From: Peribacillus sp. ACCC06369
GTDB lineage: Bacteria > Bacillota > Bacilli > Bacillales > DSM-1321
Reading direction: 5' to 3'
Assembly: GCF_030348945.1 (NCBI RefSeq)
Contig: NZ_JAUCEN010000002.1
Location: 3,534,001-3,598,000, forward strand
DNA length: 64,000 nucleotides
Position 1 is the first letter of the stretch; the number at the start of each line of letters is the position of its first letter. The position numbers and the translations under genes were made by a program. Below are positions 40,890 to 50,070 of the stretch, piece after piece. A model generated the notes under the pieces. It did not search any database. It was not told where the DNA came from and saw only the letters and a list, made by a program, of their open reading frames with translations.

Positions 40890-41654
40890 TTAATGATCAT
40901 GATTTAAAAATTGGACCCCATGTCCATAAATGGACGAGAGCTCGCCTTCATTCAACTCATTATATTCACAGGCATCCCCGTGAAAATGAAGCTTTTTATT
41001 TAAACAGGCGACATGTGTGACTTTATCGGTCACAGTACCAACATCATGGGTTACTAAAATCAGGGATATTCCTAATTTTTTATTCAACATCTCAAGCATT
41101 TCATAAAATTGGTGGACGTTCTTTGAATCAACGCCAACCGTGGGCTCATCCAATATCATCAATTCCGGCTCGCTGACCAGTGAACGGGCAATGAATACCC
41201 TCTGTTGCTGCCCTCCGGACAATTCTCCGATATTGCGGTTCTGATATTCAAGCATGTCCACTGATTCCAAGGCCTTCTTCACCTTTTGCTTATCCTCTTT
41301 ACCAGCAAACTTGAATAATCCTATTTTTTTGGTCAAACCGCTTTGAACCACTTCAAATACAGTGGCAGGGAATCCAGAGTTGAAGGAGTTCGCCTTTTGG
41401 GAAACGAACCCGACCTTTTGCCAATCTTTAAATCGTCGTATATCTTCCCCGAATAATTCAATTTTTCCCTTTTGAAGCTTGAACAGACCAAGCAGCAATT
41501 TCAAAAGTGTTGACTTACCGGATCCATTCGGCCCGACGATAGCTAAGAAGGCACCTCTAGGAATTTCAAGCGAAACATGTTCCAGCACTAGATCTTTTGT
41601 ATATTTGTAAGATATATCTTCTAATTTAACTATGGGGTTTACTACATTATCCAA
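40890..41654 (-). CDS. znuC: Zinc ABC transporter ATP-binding protein (ZnuC/AdcC type)
   Basis: 254 residues from TTG 41654, which follows TAGGTGATC; GTG 41663 has no site. Walker A GPNGSGKST, signature LSGGQQQRV, Walker B LMILDEPTVGVD and the switch His in VTHDVG are intact; the His-containing C-terminus (YGHGVQFLNHDH) is typical of metal-type ATPases. First gene of znuC-znuB-zur, with a Zur-like site upstream. Confidence 0.87.
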   Translation of the reverse strand: MDNVVNPIVKLEDISYKYTKDLVLEHVSLEIPRGAFLAIVGPNGSGKSTLLKLLLGLFKLQKGKIELFGEDIRRFKDWQKVGFVSQKANSFNSGFPATVFEVVQSGLTKKIGLFKFAGKEDKQKVKKALESVDMLEYQNRNIGELSGGQQQRVFIARSLVSEPELMILDEPTVGVDSKNVHQFYEMLEMLNKKLGISLILVTHDVGTVTDKVTHVACLNKKLHFHGDACEYNELNEGELSSIYGHGVQFLNHDH

Positions 41655-41671
41655 AGAGATCACCTATTTTT

Positions 41672-41697
41672 TAAGAATCATTACGATTAACAATCGT
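41672..41697. promoter_or_regulatory. Candidate Zur box upstream of znuC
   Basis: Read on the minus strand TCGTAAT-G-ATTCTTA has a perfect left half and 4 of 7 right half to the 7-1-7 Zur box TCGTAAT-N-ATTACGA. A perfect palindrome ACGATT-AAC-AATCGT (41683-41697) overlaps it. Confidence 0.45.
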
Positions 41698-41868
41698 TAG
41701 TATAAATCAAAGAAGTCCAGATGTAAAGAATCCGGTCCTCAAAACAAGTGCCCATCCGACCAGAACCACCAAAAAACGTTAGCGGAACCAAATTCCCTCA
41801 AATCAAACAAAGTTTCATGTTCACATACGTCTTCCTCCTTCATATGTTTTAACAAAGGAGGAGATCGT

Positions 41869-42129
41869 TTGAAATTATTTGAAATGATGGTCAATCATAA
41901 AATCAACAACATACGCCCAGATGAACTGCTTTCCCTTGCTAAGCAGCACAAGGTTGCGCTCACCCAAAAGCAAGCACAGGATATCACTGCACTTCTAGCA
42001 GGTAAAAATATTAACATTTTTGATATACGTCAAAGACAGAACGTACTTGGTCAAATTACAAAAGTTGCCGGTGCAAGCACAGCCAGGGAAATAGAATCCC
42101 TCTTTAACAACCTTACTTCCACCTTTTAA
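41869..42129 (+). CDS. yqfT: DUF2624 protein YqfT
   Basis: 86 residues from TTG 41869 with AAGGAGGAGATCGT upstream. A small helical cytoplasmic protein (MMVNHKINNIRPDELLSLAK, then KQAQDITALLAGKNINIFD). Length and location next to nfo match YqfT, conserved in Bacillus and of unknown function. Confidence 0.75.
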   Translation: MKLFEMMVNHKINNIRPDELLSLAKQHKVALTQKQAQDITALLAGKNINIFDIRQRQNVLGQITKVAGASTAREIESLFNNLTSTF

Positions 42130-42187
42130 AGGATCTTGGCCTACTTCCTGAATTTGAACGTCTTACTTAAACCAATGTAAAATGAAA

Positions 42188-42226
42188 GGACGATTCATCA
42201 AAATAAAGATGAATCGTCCCTTTCTA
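42188..42226. terminator. Terminator between yqfT and nfo
   Basis: Perfect 12-bp stem GGACGATTCATC/GATGAATCGTCC, 8-base loop, followed by CTTTCTATT; it lies between convergent genes. Confidence 0.7.
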
Positions 42227-42232
42227 TTATGA

Positions 42233-43129
42233 TTATTGTTGGAATCTGATCTTTTCCAATAAATCTTCTTCAAATTGATTATTCTTGAACATATCTATTT
42301 CAAATTTATAAGGTGCCTTTTTGTCTTTCTTGTCTTCCCCCACATAAGGTGTTTCCAAGATTTTTGGAACAGTGCTTAATTGCGGATGGTGGACAATATC
42401 ATTCAACGCTTTAAAACCGATATGACCAAATCCTATGTTTTCATGGCGGTCTTTACGCATGCCGCGTTCGTTTTTGCTATCGTTTATATGAAGTACCTTG
42501 ATGCGTTCAATACCGACTAATTTATCAAATTCATTCAGTACGCCATCAAAATCCTCAATGATATTATATCCTGCATCGTGAGTATGGCAAGTATCGAAGC
42601 ATACCGATAATTTTTCATTATGGGTCACACCATCAATGATCATCGCTAACTCCTCGAAAGACCTGCCACATTCAGTACCTTTACCCGCCATCGTTTCAAG
42701 GGCGATCTGAACTTTATCATCAGCAGTAAGCACTTCATTCAAACCCTCGATGATTCTCTTGATGCCCAGTTCACTGCCTGCACCAACATGCGCACCTGGA
42801 TGAAGTACGATCTGCCTTGCACCAATCGCTTCGGTCCGATCGATTTCGCTACGTAAGAAGTTGACTCCCAGCTCGTATGTGGCTGGATTCGTAGTATTTC
42901 CTATATTGATGATATACGGGGCATGGACTACGATATCACTGATTCCATTCTCTTCCATATGCAGTCTTCCGGCTTCGATATTTAAATCCTCGATTTTTTT
43001 ACGTCTTGTATTTTGAGGGGCCCCCGTATAGATCATGAATGTGTTGGAGCCATATGAAGCCGCTTCTTGACTCGCAGCAAGAAGCATATTTTTCCCGCTC
43101 ATTGAAACATGCGATCCAATCTTCAGCAT
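42233..43129 (-). CDS. nfo: Endonuclease IV (apurinic/apyrimidinic)
   Basis: 298 residues. TIM-barrel AP endonuclease with the zinc-site motifs [31 protein letters not shown] and [20 protein letters not shown], all complete. It repairs abasic sites and blocked 3' ends; in B. subtilis Nfo acts in dormant spores. Immediately downstream of cshB on the same strand (12-base gap), so probably co-transcribed. Confidence 0.95.
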   Translation of the reverse strand: MLKIGSHVSMSGKNMLLAASQEAASYGSNTFMIYTGAPQNTRRKKIEDLNIEAGRLHMEENGISDIVVHAPYIINIGNTTNPATYELGVNFLRSEIDRTEAIGARQIVLHPGAHVGAGSELGIKRIIEGLNEVLTADDKVQIALETMAGKGTECGRSFEELAMIIDGVTHNEKLSVCFDTCHTHDAGYNIIEDFDGVLNEFDKLVGIERIKVLHINDSKNERGMRKDRHENIGFGHIGFKALNDIVHHPQLSTVPKILETPYVGEDKKDKKAPYKFEIDMFKNNQFEEDLLEKIRFQQ

Positions 43130-43141
43130 CTGATTTCTCCC

Positions 43142-44458
43142 TTATTTCTTTCTCTGTATACGACGTTCACGTTTTTTAAAGTTTTCCACATCACGTTGAA
43201 TTTTCTTCTTGTAACCTGGCTTGACTTTAGTTGGCTTCTTGACGTGCCTGCTCGCTTTAACATCGATATCAGATTTTTGTTTTTTACGGTTTTTACGTTT
43301 ATTACGTTCATCGATATCAACCCAATCACCGTTTTGGATATCGGCATCACGGAATTCAATGCCCATTTTTTCAAGGCGGTTCAATGAATCTTCATCGGAT
43401 GTATTATAAATGGTAGTGGCAATGCCAGAATATCCTGCACGAGCCGTCCTTCCCGTCCTATGGATGTAAAAATCCAAATCTGAAGGCAATTCATAGTTTA
43501 TGATATGACTTACACCTTCAATATCGATTCCACGGGAAGCCAGATCTGTAGCAACAATGAATTGATACTCCAAATCATTGATTTGCTTCATCATTTTTTT
43601 ACGCTCACGAGGCGTTAAATCCCCATGAATACGACCGACATTCAACCCTTTTTCGATCAAGGAATTCGCCACATGATCCGCCATTTTTTTTGTGTTCGTG
43701 AAAACAATCGCCAAATATGGATTATATCGAACGATGATATCATGAAGTAACTGCTCTCTGTTTCGGTGGCGAAGCGGTACCAGAACATGTTCAATTTTCG
43801 CAGCGGTTGCCTGCTTGGGATTCACTTGAACATACTTTGGGTTCTCCATATATTTATTCAAAAACGGCTTTAATTTTTCCGGGATGGTTGCCGAAAAGAC
43901 AAGCATTTGAATTTTTTCAGCCATACGTGATGCAAATACATCGACATCTTCAAGGAATCCCATGTCTAGCATAAGGTCCGCTTCATCTACTACAAGCATT
44001 TTTGCTGTATACACTTGAAGTGCCTGAGCTTCAACCAAATCCTTGATCCGGCCTGGCGTACCGATTACCAGTTGAGGTTGTGTCTTCAATTTATCAATCA
44101 TTCGCTGTTTATCAGTACCACCGATGAAACAACGGACTTGAATCTGCTCATCCTCAGGGAAATGGTCGGCAATTTTCAAAGCTTCTTTGTAGATTTGGTT
44201 CGCTAACTCACGGGTTGGTGCGGAAATAATCGCTTGAACCTCATTTTTACTAGCATCAAGCTTGTTCATAATCGGCAGCAAATAGGAATGTGTTTTTCCT
44301 GTACCTGTCTGCGACTGTCCAATTAAGCTACTTCCCTTTAAAAGCGACGGAAGCACACGCTCTTGAATTTCCGTCGGCTTATCGAACCCTAAAGTACGAA
44401 CCGCATCTAGAATGTAGCTTTTCAAATTAAATCGTTCAAATTGGTTTTGTTTCATCAA
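43142..44458 (-). CDS. cshB: DEAD-box RNA helicase CshB
   Basis: 438 residues. Q-motif with FDKPTEIQ, Walker A QTGTGKT (50-56), PTRELA, VDEADLML (DEAD), SAT, HGDLTPRERK, TDLASRGIDIEGV and HRTGRTARAG: all helicase motifs present. The C-terminal 70 residues are highly basic, an RNA-binding tail. It unwinds mRNA or rRNA structure, notably in the cold. Position before nfo matches YqfR/CshB. Confidence 0.93.
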   Translation of the reverse strand: MMKQNQFERFNLKSYILDAVRTLGFDKPTEIQERVLPSLLKGSSLIGQSQTGTGKTHSYLLPIMNKLDASKNEVQAIISAPTRELANQIYKEALKIADHFPEDEQIQVRCFIGGTDKQRMIDKLKTQPQLVIGTPGRIKDLVEAQALQVYTAKMLVVDEADLMLDMGFLEDVDVFASRMAEKIQMLVFSATIPEKLKPFLNKYMENPKYVQVNPKQATAAKIEHVLVPLRHRNREQLLHDIIVRYNPYLAIVFTNTKKMADHVANSLIEKGLNVGRIHGDLTPRERKKMMKQINDLEYQFIVATDLASRGIDIEGVSHIINYELPSDLDFYIHRTGRTARAGYSGIATTIYNTSDEDSLNRLEKMGIEFRDADIQNGDWVDIDERNKRKNRKKQKSDIDVKASRHVKKPTKVKPGYKKKIQRDVENFKKRERRIQRKK

Positions 44459-44878
44459 AAAACTCCTTTATCCTGTCAGTCATTAGACATGTCCTGTTAT
44501 TATAATAAATTTTATACAAAAAGCGCAAGCGCCTGGGTTGCTCGTGAAGAAAATAGGGATTGACCCGTAAGGCGCTCTTTTGCCTTATGTGGTCCATCAT
44601 CTTTTTCACAACGAGCTGGGCGCTGAAGCTGGATTATACAAAAAGCGCAAGCGCTGAGGTTAGTTCTCTTAAGTTGGACTCTTGCAAACGAAAAGCCCCT
44701 GTCCTGGTCATAGCGTATCCCCCGCAGACATGGAGCTAAAAGACTACCGTTACCATCTTACCTTCTTTCCGGTCACTTCACAACTGCCCAGTCACTCTTT
44801 CCTCAAACCTTTTTTGTCGAGCTGCATATTTTATATAGAAGAATACACCAGCATAATAAAATAGAGGAGGTGAAACCC
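44459..44878. other. Non-coding gap filled by an interspersed repeat
   Basis: About 420 bases. The repeat at 44512-44654 occupies the middle. The rest holds no ORF I trust and ends with the ribosome site GAGGAGGTGAAACCC of the yqfQ gene. Confidence 0.5.
44512..44654. repeat. Palindromic interspersed repeat flanked by 21-bp direct repeats
   Basis: A 21-base stretch TTATACAAAAAGCGCAAGCG(C) occurs identically at 44512-44532 and 44634-44654, spaced 122 bp. The interval is largely self-complementary (AGCGCC ... GCTCGTGAAGA against TTTTTCACAACGAGC ... GGCGCT). This character, with the GAAGCTGGA motif, recalls short palindromic repeats dispersed in many Bacillales genomes. No coding capacity. Confidence 0.7.
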
Positions 44879-45568
44879 ATGTTCCCAGATAGAAATCGTC
44901 AATTCGGACCCGGTTTTCAGCCACCCAATGGTCGAAGAATGCAACAGCTCCCTGCTCCATTCAGGCAAACACCACAAATCCCCCACCCTTATCAGCAGAT
45001 GCGGCGGCCAATTATACAAAACAGACCTCAGGGGCCACAGGGACCTCAAGGTTTCCGAGGCCCTTTCACCCAACCGCAGCGCCAGGAAATGCCGCCTGCA
45101 AAGAAGGAAGGGCTATTGTCAAAGATACTTGGTAAGTCAAAACAAAAAGCTGGTTCGCCTAACTTGTTTGCTCCAGCTGGTTCCACTAACCAAAGTTCTT
45201 CAAGAAGCAGCGGAGGCGGTATCTTAGAAACACTAAAAAACCCCGATTCCCTGAACAATATGCTTTCCAATACGCAAAAGGTGCTGCAGGCAGCCGAACA
45301 ATTCACCCCTATGGTGGAACAATACGGACCAGTGATCAAAAACCTGCCTTCAATGTGGAAAGTTTTCCGGAGCATATCGTCAGCCGGTGATACCGGGGAC
45401 CAGGAAACTCCCGTTGAAAGCGGGCCTAATGTAGAGGCAAAAAAAAGTGAGGTAAAAAACAGTGCGGTAAAAACCGATTCGAAGAAAAAAGAAAAAGCTA
45501 AACCCATCGCCCAAGTTCGTAACAATACCAAAAGGGAAAGGTCATCCGGTCCAAAGCTTTATATTTAA
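44879..45568 (+). CDS. yqfQ: VrrA/YqfQ-like low-complexity protein
   Basis: 229 residues from ATG 44879 (GAGGAGGTGAAACCC upstream). The first 85 residues are rich in Pro, Gln, Arg and Phe (RQFGPGFQPPNGRRMQQLPA), followed by a helical segment (GGILETLKNPDSLNNMLSNT) and a Lys-rich tail. This matches YqfQ, the homologue of B. anthracis VrrA whose coding repeats vary between strains. Here the Gln/Pro region shows no clean tandem repeat. Possibly a coat-associated protein; unproven. Confidence 0.7.
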   Translation: MFPDRNRQFGPGFQPPNGRRMQQLPAPFRQTPQIPHPYQQMRRPIIQNRPQGPQGPQGFRGPFTQPQRQEMPPAKKEGLLSKILGKSKQKAGSPNLFAPAGSTNQSSSRSSGGGILETLKNPDSLNNMLSNTQKVLQAAEQFTPMVEQYGPVIKNLPSMWKVFRSISSAGDTGDQETPVESGPNVEAKKSEVKNSAVKTDSKKKEKAKPIAQVRNNTKRERSSGPKLYI

Positions 45569-45617
45569 AGGTATAAAAAATTTTTACCAGTAACCGAATT
45601 TATGCAAATAGGATGTT

Positions 45618-45646
45618 TTGTAATATCATCTATGGTCTTATATAAT
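45618..45646 (+). promoter_or_regulatory. Sigma-A promoter of ispH
   Basis: TTGTAA (45618-45623), a 17-base spacer and a perfect TATAAT (45641-45646), 49 bases upstream of ATG 45696. Confidence 0.8.
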
Positions 45647-45695
45647 AGAAAGGTATAAAAAGTGAGAGTTTCTTGCCTTGAAGGAGGACACATAG

Positions 45696-46640
45696 ATGAA
45701 AGTGATTAAAATTTCCCCGCGCGGCTATTGTTATGGCGTTGTCGATGCCATGGTCATCGCCCGAAATGCGGCTTTAGATAAAACCTTGCCACGCCCCATT
45801 TACATTTTAGGAATGATCGTGCATAACAAACATGTGACTGATGCGTTTGAAGAGGAAGGCATCATCACGTTGGACGGCAGCAACCGTAACGATATCATTG
45901 AACAGGTGGACAGCGGAACCGTCATCTTCACTGCTCACGGCGTTTCCCCTGAGATTAGGAAGATCGCTGAGAAAAAAGGGCTTGTTACGCTTGATGCAAC
46001 GTGTCCCGATGTTACCGCAACTCATGACTTAATTCGGGAAAAAGAAGCGGAAGGTTATCAAATTATTTATATTGGCAAGAAAGGCCATCCGGAACCTGAG
46101 GGCGCAGTCGGAGTTGCACCCGATGTCGTACACCTGGTTCAGAAGGATGAAGATGTTGAAGCCTTGACATTGAATAGTGATAAGATCATTGTGACCAATC
46201 AAACAACGATGAGCCAATGGGATGTTTTGGATATCATGGATAAGGTTAAGGAAAAATTCCCACATGCCGAAGTCCATAAGGAAATTTGTTTAGCGACACA
46301 GGTACGCCAAGAAGCGGTTGCCCAGCAAGCAGGCGAAGCTGATGTTTTAATCGTCGTCGGAGATCCCAAGAGTAATAATTCAAACCGCCTTGCACAAGTA
46401 TCCGAAGAAATTGCCAGCACGAGAGCTTATCGCATCGCTGACATTTCCGAGCTGAACCTTGAATGGCTAAAGGATGCAGAAACGGTTGCAGTCACTTCCG
46501 GGGCTTCTACACCAACTCCGATAACGAAGGAAGTTATCGCTTTTCTAGAGCAATATGAAGCAAATGATGAATTGACTTGGAATACCGAAAAGAAAACGCC
46601 ATTGCATAAAATTTTACCTAAGATTAAAGTGAAAAAATGA
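45696..46640 (+). CDS. ispH: HMBPP reductase IspH
   Basis: 314 residues. Last enzyme of the MEP pathway, making IPP and DMAPP. Iron-sulfur Cys 12 (RGYCYGV), Cys in LDATCPDV and Cys in [11 protein letters not shown], with the substrate motifs [14 protein letters not shown] and NQTTMS, are all intact. Cytoplasmic. A good promoter and a strong terminator make it monocistronic. Confidence 0.95.
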   Translation: MKVIKISPRGYCYGVVDAMVIARNAALDKTLPRPIYILGMIVHNKHVTDAFEEEGIITLDGSNRNDIIEQVDSGTVIFTAHGVSPEIRKIAEKKGLVTLDATCPDVTATHDLIREKEAEGYQIIYIGKKGHPEPEGAVGVAPDVVHLVQKDEDVEALTLNSDKIIVTNQTTMSQWDVLDIMDKVKEKFPHAEVHKEICLATQVRQEAVAQQAGEADVLIVVGDPKSNNSNRLAQVSEEIASTRAYRIADISELNLEWLKDAETVAVTSGASTPTPITKEVIAFLEQYEANDELTWNTEKKTPLHKILPKIKVKK

Positions 46641-46651
46641 TACACACAAGA

Positions 46652-46679
46652 AAAGGCAGCCACTATGGCTGCCTTTTTT
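46652..46679. terminator. Terminator of ispH
   Basis: AAAGGCAGCCA, 3-base loop, TGGCTGCCTTTTTT. Also reads on the other strand for yqfO. Confidence 0.85.
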
Positions 46680-46687
46680 CGTTTTAT

Positions 46688-47806
46688 TTAAATGAAGCGG
46701 AAGGGGTCGGTATTCAGTTGGGATGGAATGAATTCCACATCGTAATTATTTTCGCGACACATTTCTTCAAGGATTCGTGCCACGCCTTTTTTTATCACCT
46801 TTTCAACATTGTGGCCTGGGTCCACAATATTCAAGCCAATCATCATCGCGTCATGGGCTGTATGGTAATACATATCACCTGTAACATATACATCAGCACC
46901 CTTGAATTTTGCCGTCGTAAAGTATTTATTGCCGTCTCCGCCCAACACGGCCACTTTTTTTATCGGGCTTTGCAAATCTCCAACGACACGTACCTTTTCC
47001 ACATCAAGTGTCCGCTTCACATGTTCAGCAAACTGTTGAAGTGTCATTTCTTCAGCAAGTACACCAATCTTGCCTAAGCCAAGTGACTCCCCTTTATTCT
47101 CCAGTTTATATATATCGTGAGCAACTTCCTCATATGGATGGGCTTTAATCATCGCAGCAAGCACTTTCTTCTCGATACTTTCCGGGAATATCATCTCAAC
47201 CCGCATTTCAGCTACCGCTTCAAGCTTTCCTTTGGAACCGATTACCGGTTCACTGCCTTCACCTGGCAGGAAGCGTCCTGTACCTTTTCCAGAAAACGAA
47301 CACTGGCTGTAATCCCCAATTGCTCCGGCACCTGCCTTACCTAAGGCTTCCCTCACCTTTTGTTCATCTGCCTCCGGAACATATACGACCAATTTTTTTA
47401 GGACCGTCTCGTAAGTAGGAACCAATACTTCTGTGTCCTGCAATTGGAGCGCTTCGGCAAGTAAATCATTTACTCCACCCTTAGCTACATCCAGATTGGT
47501 ATGTGCAGCATAAACAGCGATATCATGTTTGATCAGTTTTTCGATGATCCGGCCTCCAGCAGCCATTGTATCGATTCTTTTCAATGGTCGGTATATAAGC
47601 GGGTGATGAGCGATGATTAATTCCACGCCATGTTCTATCGCTTCGTCCACAACCTCTTCCAATACATCAAGGGCAATCATCACTTTAGTAACCGGCTTAT
47701 TCAGCTGCCCGACATGCAAACCGATAGGATCTCCCTCCATTGCATATTGCTTCGGGGAGAATTGTTCAAACATTTCAATGATTTTGTGACCATTTACTGT
47801 CTTCAA
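46688..47806 (-). CDS. yqfO: Nif3-family protein YqfO
   Basis: 372 residues. Two Nif3 halves (ALDVLEEVVDEAIEHGVELI, IIAHHPLIYRPLK, AVYAAHTNLDVAKGGVND; YVTGDMYYHTAHDAMMIGL near the C-terminus) with a di-metal site of His, Asp and Glu, and a PII-like CutA-type insertion in the middle (about 130-235). It has been tied to GTP cyclohydrolase I type 2-like folds; true function unknown. Its start overlaps the trmK stop by 4 bases. Confidence 0.9.
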   Translation of the reverse strand: MKTVNGHKIIEMFEQFSPKQYAMEGDPIGLHVGQLNKPVTKVMIALDVLEEVVDEAIEHGVELIIAHHPLIYRPLKRIDTMAAGGRIIEKLIKHDIAVYAAHTNLDVAKGGVNDLLAEALQLQDTEVLVPTYETVLKKLVVYVPEADEQKVREALGKAGAGAIGDYSQCSFSGKGTGRFLPGEGSEPVIGSKGKLEAVAEMRVEMIFPESIEKKVLAAMIKAHPYEEVAHDIYKLENKGESLGLGKIGVLAEEMTLQQFAEHVKRTLDVEKVRVVGDLQSPIKKVAVLGGDGNKYFTTAKFKGADVYVTGDMYYHTAHDAMMIGLNIVDPGHNVEKVIKKGVARILEEMCRENNYDVEFIPSQLNTDPFRFI

Positions 47807-48510
47807 CCTTTAAGCACCTCCTCAATTACGGAAATTTGGGATTTTAATTCATTGCGTTTCGTTTCCAATCCGCTTCGTCCGCTTTCATCCAATTGTTCGA
47901 TGATTCTTTCCAAATGTTTTTTCTCAAGCTGCCATTTTTTTATGAAAATGTCACTGAATTGCTTTCTTAAGTAAGGACCGAAAATCAGGCCGGTTTGCAT
48001 GTTTACACGATAAGGGCGAAGCGGGTCCCCTTTTTCAGCAATTAAGATTTCGTAGATTTTCCCATCTTCCTCAAGGATTTCCTCTCCACTAAGTTCCCAG
48101 CCGTTATCGATTAGCCAGCTGCGGACATTCGCTGCACCGACATTAGGCTGAAGGATAAGCCTTTCCGCCTTGCCGAGTTTTCCTTTTCCGCTTTCCAATA
48201 TACTTGATATTAAAGTGCCTCCCATGCCTGCTATCGTAATGCATGTCGCTTCATCGGGATTCAATACTTCAAGCCCGTCTCCTTTACGTACCTCTATCTT
48301 GTCCCCGAGCCCCGTTATGGCCACTTGCTTGCGGGCTGACTGATAGGGCCCTTCTACAACTTCACCGGCTATAGCACTGTCACACAGGCCGTTAGTCACC
48401 GCATAGCACGGCAAGTAAGCATGGTCGGACCCTATATCTGCAAGGATACTTCCTTTTGGTATATGTATGGCAACACGTTCTAATCTCATCGATAGTTTCT
48501 CATGGTTCAT
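47803..48510 (-). CDS. trmK: tRNA (adenine-22-N1)-methyltransferase TrmK
   Basis: 235 residues from ATG 48510; TTG 48519 also possible. SAM motif I ADIGSDHAYLP and catalytic-site motif TIAGMGGTLI are those of TrmK (YqfN, COG2384). It methylates N1 of A22 in several tRNAs. Translationally coupled to yqfO by a 4-base overlap. Confidence 0.92.
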   Translation of the reverse strand: MNHEKLSMRLERVAIHIPKGSILADIGSDHAYLPCYAVTNGLCDSAIAGEVVEGPYQSARKQVAITGLGDKIEVRKGDGLEVLNPDEATCITIAGMGGTLISSILESGKGKLGKAERLILQPNVGAANVRSWLIDNGWELSGEEILEEDGKIYEILIAEKGDPLRPYRVNMQTGLIFGPYLRKQFSDIFIKKWQLEKKHLERIIEQLDESGRSGLETKRNELKSQISVIEEVLKG

Positions 48511-48673
48511 ATTTATCAACTCTCTTAATTCAAATAATGTCTTGCATATAATTAGTTTCCCATTCGATTATACCAAGTTCAATCGAAAAATTACAGGAAG
48601 GAGAAACATGGGTCTTTCTATCACTGGGCAAAGGGAACCTTCCATCCGGAATCTTCCTTTTGGGAATAAAAGA

Positions 48674-48720
48674 AAACTGACTCAAAAAGTTCGCCTTCCA
48701 ACGATTTCTTGAGTCAGTTT
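48674..48720 (-). terminator. Terminator of cccA
   Basis: Perfect 12-bp stem AAACTGACTCAA/TTGAGTCAGTTT; on the minus strand TTTTCTTTT follows. Confidence 0.75.
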
Positions 48721-48728
48721 CGTTTTAA

Positions 48729-49097
48729 TTATTTCAGTCCATGAATATATTCGGCCATGGCGTCAATGTTCTGTTCTTCGACTAAGCCTGGTGGCATGGC
48801 ACCCCGTCCATTAGTGATCACGTCTTTAACCTCATCGACCGACAGTCGATCGCTAACTCCTTTTAGAGCAGGTCCGACACCGCCTTGATAGGCGTTACCA
48901 TGACAAGAGATACAGTTTTGCTTATAAATGTCCTCAGGTGATGCAGAGGCACTTTCTGTTTCTTCTGTCTTTTCGCCGCCCTCTTTTTCCTTAGCAAGAT
49001 CTTTGGCATCACCCAAACCTTTAAACGAAAGTAAAAACATAAGTCCAATACCAAAAACCATGATAATAATAAAAGGCATTACTGCATTGCGATTCAT
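48729..49097 (-). CDS. cccA: Membrane-anchored cytochrome c550
   Basis: 122 residues. An N-terminal transmembrane anchor (8-26), a charged linker (30-54), then a small cytochrome c domain with heme motif CISCH (62-66) and axial Met 101 (GAMPPG). It carries electrons outside the membrane. Beside sigA, as in B. subtilis. ATG 49097 after GGGGAGGAAATACT. Confidence 0.93.
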   Translation of the reverse strand: MNRNAVMPFIIIMVFGIGLMFLLSFKGLGDAKDLAKEKEGGEKTEETESASASPEDIYKQNCISCHGNAYQGGVGPALKGVSDRLSVDEVKDVITNGRGAMPPGLVEEQNIDAMAEYIHGLK

Positions 49098-49166
49098 AGT
49101 ATTTCCTCCCCTATGTAGAACCTAAACTTACCATATTTAATATTATATACAAACAGCTATATATTA

Positions 49167-49194
49167 TTTTACTTGAAAAGAGTTTCAAGTAAAA
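49167..49194. repeat. Perfect 12-bp palindrome upstream of cccA
   Basis: TTTTACTTGAAA, a 4-base loop AGAG, and its exact complement, about 70 bases before the cccA start. No T-run on either strand, so it is more likely an operator or mRNA hairpin than a terminator. Confidence 0.6.
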
Positions 49195-49332
49195 GCCCAA
49201 AAATAGAAGATATTATATAATTTCTTAAAATTGTCAAAAACTTATGTATATTTCCAAACAATTTTACTTTTTCTTACATATGTTTCATAATACCCTAAAT
49301 TCATTATTTAAAACCGTTAGCTCGTCATTGAA

Positions 49333-49863
49333 TTATATTAATAAAAAGTAAAAAGTGACCATTGCTCCCAAGCTTCCCGCCAGGGAGAAATGGAGCAGCT
49401 TCAGTTTTTTGCCCATTAAAATCCAGAGTCCGCAATTAATGAACAAGAAAACATAAAGGATGTCCACTTTGCCGGGTGCCATGAATTCCGCCAAACTGAC
49501 TGTTAATAAAAGCAAGGATAGTGCCATTCCCATCGATGCCATTTGAAAAATGATTTTCCTGCCTATAAAGCGGCGGACCGCCAGTCCAAAGACAATGATT
49601 GAAATTGTTGTCATAAGCATTTGCATTCTTATGGGTATTTCAGTAAAATAATTCAAAAATACAATAAATGCAAAAAGAGCCCCAATCAACAGCCCGGAAA
49701 GAATGTCCTTTATATCGCTCCCGGTGTTATTAGAATTTGATGGCGGCAGTTCACCTTGACGGTATAATGCAAGCAGGTAATTATAATATTGCTCCGGAAG
49801 CATACGACTTTCCTTCCAGGAGTTTATTTCTTTAATGATGATTTTCTTTCTCATCTCATCCAT
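49333..49863 (-). CDS. Membrane protein of unknown function
   Basis: 176 residues from ATG 49863. A cytoplasmic N-terminal part (RKKIIIKEINSWKESRMLPE, then YYNYLLALYRQGE), reminiscent of the start of DUF2157-type proteins, followed by five or six transmembrane segments (about 52-175). No firm family. It lies between sigA and cccA. Confidence 0.65.
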   Translation of the reverse strand: MDEMRKKIIIKEINSWKESRMLPEQYYNYLLALYRQGELPPSNSNNTGSDIKDILSGLLIGALFAFIVFLNYFTEIPIRMQMLMTTISIIVFGLAVRRFIGRKIIFQMASMGMALSLLLLTVSLAEFMAPGKVDILYVFLFINCGLWILMGKKLKLLHFSLAGSLGAMVTFYFLLI

Positions 49864-50007
49864 GAATTTCACATCCTTGCGGGCATTTCTTTTTTAACGG
49901 ATCTTGACCTAAGTTGTGGATACTCAGTTATCGTGTTAAACAGATCTCCATTATATAGATAACTGGATAAATTTTGTTTTTACATGAATAATTTTACATC
50001 GGATTGC

Positions 50008-50051
50008 AAAAAAAAAGCCACTCCCGAACGCTGGGCATTCAAAGAGGGCTC
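50008..50051 (-). terminator. Terminator of sigA
   Basis: On the minus strand AGCCCTC ... GAGTGGCT with an inner CCC/GGG, followed by TTTTTTTTT. Confidence 0.7.
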
Positions 50052-50070
50052 TGTTAAGGGCTTATATATT

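Noticed and set aside
44879..45240. Variable-number coding repeat in the VrrA-like gene
   Set aside because: The Gln/Pro-rich region shows no clean tandem unit at the DNA level in this window.
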